A program made the position numbers and the translations under genes. The notes beneath the pieces were generated by a model that was not told the DNA's origin, did not search any database, and saw nothing but the letters and a program-made list of their open reading frames with translations. 5,482 bases of DNA from contig JADLHH010000474.1 of NCBI GenBank assembly GCA_020848855.1, forward strand, positions 1 through 5,482, given 5' to 3'. This document shows positions 1 through 4,578 of the stretch, piece after piece (position 1 is the first letter of the stretch; each line of letters opens with the position of its first letter). This DNA comes from Anaerolineae bacterium. GTDB lineage: Bacteria; Chloroflexota; Anaerolineae; Aggregatilineales; Phototrophicaceae.

Positions 1-28
1 CCGTTCGTCCTAACGATCGGTATTCCAT
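1..28 (-). CDS. Aldo/keto reductase, N-terminal fragment (partial, runs off the left edge)
   Basis: Reading leftward from an ATG at 28-26 gives MEYRSLGRT followed by the first base of a probable Gly codon. This closely resembles the usual opening of aldo/keto reductases, which are NAD(P)H-dependent cytosolic oxidoreductases of TIM-barrel fold (typical opening M-E-Y-R-x-L-G-R-T-G). A strong Shine-Dalgarno GGAGGA sits seven bases upstream of the ATG (complement of 36-41), and a sigma70-like promoter lies further upstream. Only nine residues are visible, so the family call rests on that opening plus the initiation signals; no catalytic residue can be seen. The gene lies 169 bp downstream of the multicopper oxidase on the same strand, with a palindrome and its own promoter between them, so it is probably a separate transcription unit. 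Confidence 0.6.
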
Positions 29-58
29 AAGCTTATCCTCCGGGCAGTTGATACCGCG

Positions 59-87
59 ATCTTACCGGAAAGGGGCGCATCGGACAA
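59..87 (-). promoter_or_regulatory. Candidate sigma70 promoter for the leftward aldo/keto reductase gene
   Basis: On the minus strand a -35 box TTGTCC (82-87, 4 of 6 to consensus) is followed by a 17-bp spacer and a -10 box TAAGAT (59-64, 4 of 6). Transcription would begin near position 52, leaving a leader of about 24 bases with the GGAGGA ribosome binding site in it. The spacing is ideal, but the boxes are only moderately close to consensus and no experimental support exists. Confidence 0.4.
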
Positions 88-137
88 ACCGTCGGAGTTA
101 TGCCAATTTTCGAGGGAATACGGTGTATGAATAAAAT

Positions 138-165
138 GTAGGGGCGTTACATGTAACGCCCCTAC
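138..165. repeat. Perfect 28-bp palindrome, GTAGGGGC-type, downstream of the multicopper oxidase
   Basis: The two 14-base arms GTAGGGGCGTTACA and TGTAACGCCCCTAC are exact reverse complements with no loop. The element starts 33 bases past the oxidase stop codon. Read in the direction of oxidase transcription it is followed by ATTTTATTC, so the RNA could fold a long stem before a U-rich stretch and act as an intrinsic terminator or 3'-end protector. The outer eight bases on each side are identical to those of the palindrome at 2251-2278, so it is also a member of a dispersed palindromic repeat family. No gene is seen between 29 and 197 apart from this and the promoter at 59-87. Confidence 0.85.
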
Positions 166-197
166 GCCTACAGATTCTTGGTTGTTTCCGATCCGAA

Positions 198-1190
198 TTA
201 CTGCACGATCAGCACAGTGACCATGCCGAACATGCCGTTCGCCGATTCGGCGTGCGTGAGAATGTGGCAGTGGAACGCCCAGATGCCCGGTTCGGTGCAG
301 TCCACCAGCACGTCGTAACGCTCGCCGGGGGCGATCATGACCGTATCCGCCATGTATGGAACCGGCAGATACCAGCCGTCCTTGGCGAACACCAACTGCG
401 GGATGCCATGCAGGTGCATCGGGTGGATCATGAAGCCTTCGTTGAAGTAGCGGATGCGAATCTTGTCGCCCAGCTTTGCCGAAATCGGCTGCGTGTAGGG
501 GAAGCCCCTGCCGTTGATGGTGAAGCCGAGCGTCGAGTCGTTCAGGATGAATGAATAGTCGCCGGCGACTTCCGGCTCGCGGCTCGCGTCCTTCGGGTCG
601 ATGATGAACGCGCCCAGCAGCCCGCGCGACACCTGCTCCGCCGCATTGTGGTGCGAGTGATACATGTGCGACCCGGAATTGCGCGCCGTGAATTCGTAGG
701 TGAAGGTCTCGCCGGGCTTGATCGGGTCCTGGTTGATATAGGGGACGCCGTCCATGTTATTGGGAACGAGAACGCCGTGCCAGTGGATCGAGGTACTTTG
801 CGTCATGTTGTTGGTGACGACAAAGCGGCACTTGTCGCCTTCGGTAATGCGAATTTCGGGACCGGGAACCATACCATTGTAGCCCATCGCCGGGAACAGC
901 ACGCCGCCACCGGTATCCCACTGCAGTTCTTCGCAGGAGATCGCGAATACCTTCACGTCGCCGTCCATCGTGAATTCGAGCGGCTTGCGCCAGAAATTCT
1001 CTTCCTTGCCGACGTTGTCCAGAAACATCTGAACGCCCTGCTGGTGGTGGGCATCCATCTCGTCCGCCGTCTGCTGAAGCGCGGGAGCTGGAACCGCCGC
1101 CATACCGGTGCGCGCCAGCACCGGCGCAGACACCGCGCCGACCGCGCCAGCGCTTACGCCCATCAGTTTCAGAAAATCACGTCGTTCCAT
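198..1190 (-). CDS. Tat-exported two-domain multicopper oxidase (laccase-like)
   Basis: A 330-residue protein. It starts with a twin-arginine signal (RRDFLK, residues 3-8, then a hydrophobic Ala/Val/Gly stretch to about residue 27), so it should be exported folded. All four copper-binding motifs are present: HWHG (His136, His138), YHSH (His178, His180), HPMHLH (His256, His259, His261) and HCHILTH (His307, Cys308, His309, His313) with axial Met320. That supplies ten His and the Cys needed for one type 1 copper and a trinuclear centre. The length and the type 1 ligands in the C-terminal cupredoxin domain fit two-domain, usually trimeric, small laccases rather than three-domain enzymes or NirK nitrite reductases. 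Such enzymes oxidise phenols or metal ions and reduce O2 to water; the substrate here is unknown. The Cys308-Met320 spacing is 12, two longer than the common 10. The ATG at 1190 is preceded by AGGAG eight bases upstream. It is divergent from the dihaem cytochrome c gene. Confidence 0.93.
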   Translation of the reverse strand: MERRDFLKLMGVSAGAVGAVSAPVLARTGMAAVPAPALQQTADEMDAHHQQGVQMFLDNVGKEENFWRKPLEFTMDGDVKVFAISCEELQWDTGGGVLFPAMGYNGMVPGPEIRITEGDKCRFVVTNNMTQSTSIHWHGVLVPNNMDGVPYINQDPIKPGETFTYEFTARNSGSHMYHSHHNAAEQVSRGLLGAFIIDPKDASREPEVAGDYSFILNDSTLGFTINGRGFPYTQPISAKLGDKIRIRYFNEGFMIHPMHLHGIPQLVFAKDGWYLPVPYMADTVMIAPGERYDVLVDCTEPGIWAFHCHILTHAESANGMFGMVTVLIVQ

Positions 1191-1398
1191 TTGAAGCTCT
1201 CCTGCTCAAAAGTCTCCTGACCGCGAGACAAGCCTATAAAAATGTTGCACATTGAGATTACCCCATCTTACGTTTACTATAGTTCAATTGTAAGAAGAAA
1301 GCACACGCTTCAGCCATGACATTTTTCACTTGTCGGATCAGGATGGCTGGCAAACAATGGTCATACGATCCGCAGTCCAACAATGAGGTGTTCGAGTA
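1191..1398. other. Divergent control region between multicopper oxidase and cytochrome c
   Basis: This 208-bp stretch separates two genes read away from each other. It is clearly more AT-rich in its middle (about 1231-1300) than the flanking genes, as expected of promoter DNA. It contains the oxidase ribosome binding site at its left end, a rightward promoter candidate (1252-1280), and the cytochrome ribosome binding site GAGGTG at 1385-1390. A short inverted repeat CTTAC (1267-1271) / GTAAG (1290-1294) brackets the promoter -10 region. I found no convincing leftward promoter by eye. Confidence 0.6.
1252..1280 (+). promoter_or_regulatory. Candidate sigma70 promoter for the dihaem cytochrome c gene
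   Basis: A -35 box TTGAGA (1252-1257, 5 of 6 to consensus) is followed by a 17-bp spacer and a -10 box TACTAT (1275-1280, 4 of 6). Transcription would start near 1287 and give a leader of about 110 bases before the ATG at 1399. The prediction comes from matching by eye only. Confidence 0.45.
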
Positions 1399-2238
1399 AT
1401 GAGCGAGAAAACCCCGAGTTTCCCGCTGGGTCCGGCGCTGGTTCTGTTCGGAATCGTCGGCGTGCTGCTCATCGCGCAGCTTTCCAACCAGCCGCGCATT
1501 CCCCCAGCCGTCCCGGCAACACCGACCGAAATCGTCATGGTTCCGACTGCGACACAGCCCGTCCAGAACGTCGGGTCGGATGACGAAGCCGTCAAGCAGG
1601 GGCAAGCGCTCTTCTCGACCACCTGCTTCGCCTGTCACGGCTTCGACGCGCGCGGTATTCCCGGCTTGGGCAAGAATCTGGTCGAGAGCACCTTCGTGCA
1701 TGATCTGAGCGACGCCGACCTGCTGACGTTCATCATCGAAGGGCGCGCCATCACCGACCCGCTCAACACGACCGGCGTCGCCATGCCGGCGCGCGGCGGC
1801 AATCCGTCGCTGACCGACGACCAAATCCTGTCGATCATCGCTTACATGCGCAGCCTGCAGGCTGGACAGCAGATCGCCGCCGCGCCGACAAGCGCGCCAA
1901 CCGAGCCGACCAGCATTCCCGGCACTGCCGCGCCGTTCACCCTGCCCATCGAGGGTATGAACCTCGCCACGCCCGCACCGGTCGAGCCATCAACCGACGC
2001 GGCAGCCATGTACGCCGCCGCCTGCGCCTCGTGTCACGGCGCGAACGGCGAAGGCGCGTCGGCGTCGGCGGTCAGCGCGTGGACGATGAGCGATGACGAC
2101 ATCTTCGCGCTGCTGACCACCCTGCTCCCGGCGGATGGTCAGGGGACGCAGCACCCGCTGTACGGCGGCACACTCTACCTGAACGCCGACCAGCTTCACC
2201 TGCTGATCGACTACATCCACACCCTGCCGACGAGCTAA
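1399..2238 (+). CDS. Membrane-anchored dihaem cytochrome c
   Basis: A 279-residue protein with two class I cytochrome c domains. Residues 10-29 form one hydrophobic segment with no clear cleavage site, so it is probably an uncleaved anchor. A Pro/Thr-rich spacer (about 30-55) holds the first domain off the membrane. Haem 1 binds at CFACH (76-80) with axial Met129 in a VAMPARGG motif. A second Pro/Thr/Ala-rich linker (about 155-200) leads to haem 2 at CASCH (209-213). In domain 2 the position equivalent to Met129 is His252 (HPLYGG): both lie 13 residues before the matching Q in DDQI/ADQL, so haem 2 may be bis-His or otherwise unusual. The start is supported by GAGGTG eight bases upstream. The role is presumably extracytoplasmic electron transfer; the partner is unknown, but the multicopper oxidase encoded divergently next door is a candidate. 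The gene ends 12 bases before a perfect palindrome. Confidence 0.92.
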   Translation: MSEKTPSFPLGPALVLFGIVGVLLIAQLSNQPRIPPAVPATPTEIVMVPTATQPVQNVGSDDEAVKQGQALFSTTCFACHGFDARGIPGLGKNLVESTFVHDLSDADLLTFIIEGRAITDPLNTTGVAMPARGGNPSLTDDQILSIIAYMRSLQAGQQIAAAPTSAPTEPTSIPGTAAPFTLPIEGMNLATPAPVEPSTDAAAMYAAACASCHGANGEGASASAVSAWTMSDDDIFALLTTLLPADGQGTQHPLYGGTLYLNADQLHLLIDYIHTLPTS

Positions 2239-2250
2239 CAAAACACCCCC

Positions 2251-2278
2251 GTAGGGGCACGATATATCGTGCCCCTAC
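2251..2278. repeat. Perfect 28-bp palindrome, GTAGGGGC-type, downstream of cytochrome c
   Basis: Arms GTAGGGGCACGATA and TATCGTGCCCCTAC are exact reverse complements with no loop. It shares the outer GTAGGGGC / GCCCCTAC with the palindrome at 138-165, while the 12-base core differs yet is still fully self-complementary. It begins 12 bases after the cytochrome stop codon. No T-run follows it on the plus strand, so as a simple intrinsic terminator it is weaker than the first copy. It could still protect the 3' end of the mRNA or be a non-autonomous mobile repeat. Confidence 0.85.
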
Positions 2279-2295
2279 ACACCCCAAATCGACCA

Positions 2296-2324
2296 TTTCA
2301 AGTTTTCGCACCAATGGGCATAAT
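2296..2324 (+). promoter_or_regulatory. Weak candidate promoter for csaA
   Basis: A good -10 box CATAAT (2319-2324, 5 of 6 to consensus) lies 17 bp after a poor -35 box TTTCAA (2296-2301, 3 of 6). It sits between the palindrome and the csaA ribosome binding site, which is where a promoter is expected if the palindrome ends the cytochrome transcript. Confidence 0.33.
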
Positions 2325-2353
2325 CGCCCCCGGTTTCATTCCGGAGAGCGATC

Positions 2354-2689
2354 ATGGACATCATCAGCTACGGCGATTTCGAAAAAGTGGAGATGCGCGT
2401 CGGCGAAATTGTCGAGGTGCAGGACTTTCCCCGCGCCCGCAACCCTTCGTACAAGCTGCGCGTGAGTTTCGGCGCGGAGCTGGGCGAGCGCTGGTCGTCG
2501 GCGCAGATTACGCGATATAGCAAGGCGGAACTGATCGGCAGGCAGGTGATCGCCGTCGTCAATTTCGCGCCCAGGAACATCGCCGGGTTTATGTCCGAGT
2601 GCCTGATCCTCGGCGCGCCGATGGACGATGGCAGCGTGTCGATCCTGTCGCCGACGCGCCCGGCAGTGCTGGGCAGCAAAGTATTCTGA
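2354..2689 (+). CDS. csaA: CsaA-type tRNA-binding-domain protein (secretion chaperone-like)
   Basis: A 111-residue protein that consists of a single OB-fold tRNA-binding domain of the kind found in MetRS C-termini, Arc1p/Trbp111 and CsaA. The CsaA signatures are clear: an N-terminal DFEKVEMRVGEIV (8-20), SSAQIT (48-53), and VVNFAPRNIAGFMSE (68-82), ending in a Gly/Pro-rich tail. Length and motifs fit Bacillus CsaA, which is about 110 residues, dimeric, cytoplasmic, and reported to bind preproteins and SecA as a chaperone; tRNA binding is the alternative role. The ATG is preceded by GGAG seven bases upstream. It converges on the flavodoxin-like gene with only 24 bp between the two stops and no obvious terminator hairpin there. 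Nothing in the flanking genes points to a specific client protein. Confidence 0.9.
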   Translation: MDIISYGDFEKVEMRVGEIVEVQDFPRARNPSYKLRVSFGAELGERWSSAQITRYSKAELIGRQVIAVVNFAPRNIAGFMSECLILGAPMDDGSVSILSPTRPAVLGSKVF

Positions 2690-2713
2690 AGTTGTCGGTA
2701 CGCGCCGCCGTAT

Positions 2714-3232
2714 TTACAGCCGGAACGCCGCCGGCAAACTCCCCGCCCATGCGCGGATGGCGTTCCAGTCGCGGTGGTCGCCTTCCGACCACACGCCGAA
2801 CAGCACGCTCAGCCGGAACTTGATGCGGTCGCTCAGCTTCGGCACTTTGCCGATATCCAGTATGCCGGCGAAGAAGCCTTCGCTCACCGGCGACACCAGC
2901 GAGCGCACCGGCTGGAGCCAGTCGACCACCGCTGAACGATAGCGCGGGTTCTTCATCGCCATCGTCATACAAACGGCGAATGTGGCGAGCGGCTTGCCCG
3001 CCAGTTCCGTCCGGTGCGCCTGCACAAACTGCATGGCTTCCGGCAGCCACTGGCGATTTTGAATCGCGCTGCCGACGACAACTGCCCGATAGGGTGTGAT
3101 GTCCTTCACATCCTCCACACGGCGAACGTCGACCTCCGCGCCGCTTTCGCTCAGGGTTTTGCCGATGGCTTCGGCGACTCCGGCGGTCGAGCCGGTCATG
3201 CTCGCATAGGCGACCAGAATTCTATCCGACAT
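2714..3232 (-). CDS. Flavodoxin-fold protein (HemG-like flavodoxin family)
   Basis: A 172-residue cytosolic protein of flavodoxin fold. The first beta strand ILVAYAS runs into the FMN-phosphate loop SMTGST (11-16). VVVGSAIQ (51-58) matches the second flavin-contacting loop, and the C-terminal GDHRDWNAIRAWA (151-163) resembles the GxTDxRDWxxIxxWA ending of the flavodoxin branch that includes protoporphyrinogen oxidase HemG. It probably binds FMN and carries out electron transfer or a dehydrogenase reaction; the exact substrate is not visible. I chose the ATG at 3232 because a near-perfect ribosome binding site GGGAGGTG lies five bases upstream. The in-frame ATG at 3256 would place that site inside the gene and add the uncharacteristic residues MSLEGGVA. 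It is divergent from the chelatase gene, so a role in tetrapyrrole metabolism is possible but unproven. Confidence 0.85.
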   Translation of the reverse strand: MSDRILVAYASMTGSTAGVAEAIGKTLSESGAEVDVRRVEDVKDITPYRAVVVGSAIQNRQWLPEAMQFVQAHRTELAGKPLATFAVCMTMAMKNPRYRSAVVDWLQPVRSLVSPVSEGFFAGILDIGKVPKLSDRIKFRLSVLFGVWSEGDHRDWNAIRAWAGSLPAAFRL

Positions 3233-3237
3233 AGCGA

Positions 3238-3245
3238 CACCTCCC
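3238..3245 (-). promoter_or_regulatory. Strong ribosome binding site that fixes the flavodoxin start
   Basis: The minus strand reads GGGAGGTG five bases before the ATG at 3232-3230, nearly the full anti-Shine-Dalgarno complement. It falls between two in-frame ATGs (3256 and 3232) and therefore favours the inner one. Confidence 0.8.
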
Positions 3246-3396
3246 TCAAGTGACATCAGAAGTTCAACCTAGCAAGCGGGTCATCGCTCGACCAGTGACG
3301 GATTTCCCCATTTTGCATGTAGTTTGTAATACAGCGCGCGGTCGGGTCTGGTGGGGCTGAAATCTGTGGCACAGCAGACCAAGCCGATTGTGGCGA
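3246..3396. other. Divergent intergenic region, flavodoxin / chelatase
   Basis: No gene is seen here. It should contain the leftward promoter of the flavodoxin gene, but I found no pair of boxes worth calling. Two small symmetric elements are present: CTGTG-G-CACAG at 3364-3374, and an inverted repeat GGTCTG (3345-3350) / CAGACC (3375-3380) enclosing it. Either could be an operator or a chance match. Confidence 0.4.
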
Positions 3397-3426
3397 TTGA
3401 AACAGCACGGCGCAATCAGGTATAAT
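3397..3426 (+). promoter_or_regulatory. Strong sigma70-type promoter for the chelatase gene
   Basis: A -35 box TTGAAA (3397-3402, 5 of 6 to consensus) is separated by 18 bp from a perfect -10 box TATAAT (3421-3426). Transcription would begin near 3433, giving a leader of about 30 bases before the ATG at 3463. This is the best promoter match in the window. Confidence 0.65.
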
Positions 3427-3429
3427 CTC

Positions 3430-3446
3430 TCCTGAACCTCTCAGGA
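3430..3446. promoter_or_regulatory. Dyad over the chelatase transcription start, possible operator
   Basis: TCCTGA (3430-3435) and TCAGGA (3441-3446) form a perfect inverted repeat around a five-base centre ACCTC. It begins three bases after the -10 box and covers the predicted transcription start. That position suits a repressor operator, or a small hairpin at the very 5' end of the mRNA. No regulator is identified. Confidence 0.4.
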
Positions 3447-3462
3447 TTTGAAGAAGGCAGGC

Positions 3463-4578
3463 ATGGCAAAACGACCTCCGGTGTACCCGTTCACGGCAAT
3501 TGTCGGGCAGGACAAGATGAAAACTGCCCTGATTTTGAACGCGATTGATATGCGAATCGGCGGCGTGCTGATTCGCGGCGAGCGCGGCACGGGTAAATCG
3601 ACCGCCGCCCGCGCGCTGGCAGCTCTGCTGCCCGAAGTCGACGTGGTCGCCGACTCACCCTTCGGCGACGACCCGAAGCACCCTGAAACGTGGTCGGACG
3701 CGGTGAAGGAACGCGCCGAGCGCGGCGAGCAGCTTCCGGTTGCGCGACGTAAGATTTCGTTCATTGACTTGCCGGTGAGCGCCACCGAAGACCGCGTCGT
3801 CGGCACGCTCGACATCGAAAAAGCGATCCAGAAGGGCGAAAAGAAGTTCGACCCCGGCGTGCTGGCGAACGCCAATCGCGGCATTCTCTACGTCGATGAA
3901 GTCAACCTGCTCGATGATCATGTCGTCGACCTGCTGCTCGACTCGGCGGCGATGGGCATCAACGTGGTCGAGCGCGAGGGCATCAGCTTCTCGCACCCGG
4001 CGCGCTTCATCCTGATCGGCACGATGAACCCGGAAGAAGGTGACCTGCGCCCGCAGTTGCTCGACCGCTTCGCGTTCTCGGTCGAGGTGCGCGGCATCCA
4101 CGATCCCGCCGAACGGATGGAAATCGTCCAGCGGCATATCGCCTACGAGGACGACCCCGAACGATTCCGCGAGGCATGGGCGGGCGAAGAAGAACGGCTG
4201 TCGGATCGCATTGCCGCCGCGCGCGAGATCGTGGACGACGTGGGTTATTCGCGCCGCGACCTGTTCACCATCGCCACATTGACCAGCAACCTGCACATCG
4301 ACGGACACCGCGCCGACCTGGTGATCCTGAAGGGCGCGCGCGCCAATGCCGCTCTGCATGGACGCGACGCCATCAGCCAGAGCGACATTCTGCTGGCGCT
4401 GGAACTGGCAGTCCCGCACCGCCTCAAGCGCGGCCCGTTCACCGACGGGCAGATGAGCATGGCGGAAATCGAGCGCCAGATGGATCAGATCGAGTCCGAG
4501 TGGGGCGAGGGCGAAGAAGCCGACCAGCGCACGGACGACGGTCAGCAGGAAGCGGTCAAAAAAAAAGTCCCTCGGTAG
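3463..4578 (+). CDS. chlI: ChlI/BchI-type AAA+ chelatase ATPase (zero-frame product, small subunit)
   Basis: A 371-residue AAA+ ATPase of the Mg/Co-chelatase small-subunit family. It has the family opening YPFTAIVGQDKMK (8-20), Walker A GERGTGKST (39-47), Walker B ILYVDEVN (141-148), the insertion INVVEREGISFSHPARF (166-182), sensor 1 GTMNPEEGDLRPQLLDRF (186-203), and a sensor 2-like GARA (291-294). Such subunits form ATP-driven rings that power metal insertion into a tetrapyrrole with a medium (ChlD) and a large (ChlH/CobN) subunit. The ATG at 3463 is chosen over the TTG at 3448 because GAAGG lies five bases upstream of it and the TTG has no ribosome binding site. The last residues are an acidic, low-complexity stretch ending KKKVPR, encoded by nine A and stopping at TAG 4576-4578. 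The same reading is the N-terminal half of a fused ChlD protein if the ribosome shifts -1 on the A run. It may serve cobalamin rather than chlorophyll synthesis; the window alone cannot decide. Confidence 0.92.
   Translation: MAKRPPVYPFTAIVGQDKMKTALILNAIDMRIGGVLIRGERGTGKSTAARALAALLPEVDVVADSPFGDDPKHPETWSDAVKERAERGEQLPVARRKISFIDLPVSATEDRVVGTLDIEKAIQKGEKKFDPGVLANANRGILYVDEVNLLDDHVVDLLLDSAAMGINVVEREGISFSHPARFILIGTMNPEEGDLRPQLLDRFAFSVEVRGIHDPAERMEIVQRHIAYEDDPERFREAWAGEEERLSDRIAAAREIVDDVGYSRRDLFTIATLTSNLHIDGHRADLVILKGARANAALHGRDAISQSDILLALELAVPHRLKRGPFTDGQMSMAEIERQMDQIESEWGEGEEADQRTDDGQQEAVKKKVPR
4547..4566 (+). promoter_or_regulatory. Putative programmed -1 frameshift site (A9 slippery run with upstream SD-like sequence)
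   Basis: Nine consecutive A occupy 4558-4566, read in the zero frame as AAA AAA AAA. The heptamer A_AAA_AAA at 4560-4566 allows perfect re-pairing of both tRNAs after a -1 slip. Translation would then continue at AGT (4566-4568) in the frame of the von Willebrand A half. Without a slip, a TAG comes three codons after the run. An SD-like AGGAAG (4547-4552) lies seven bases before the heptamer and could stimulate the shift, as in dnaX. RNA polymerase slippage that adds one A would give the same fusion. A sequencing error (nine instead of ten A) is the competing explanation. Confidence 0.65.

Noticed and set aside
138..165. Palindrome considered as a CRISPR repeat
   Set aside because: There are only two copies, about 2.1 kb apart with genes between them and no regular spacers; both are fully symmetric, unlike CRISPR repeats.
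198..1190. Multicopper oxidase considered as a copper nitrite reductase (NirK)
   Set aside because: NirK carries its type 1 site in the N-terminal domain and lacks the full HxH trinuclear set; here the type 1 Cys/Met are C-terminal and all ten His are present.
648..1220. Plus-strand reading frame of 190 residues opposite the multicopper oxidase
   Set aside because: The minus strand carries all copper motifs and a Tat signal; the plus-strand frame has no family resemblance.
3233..3256. Upstream ATG at 3256 for the flavodoxin-like protein
   Set aside because: The strong GGGAGGTG site lies downstream of it and five bases before the ATG at 3232; the extra residues do not fit the flavodoxin N-terminus.
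3448..3462. TTG start at 3448 giving five more residues (MKKAG) on the chelatase ATPase
   Set aside because: No ribosome binding site precedes it (the dyad at 3430-3446 does), whereas the ATG at 3463 has GAAGG at good spacing and gives the usual family N-terminus.
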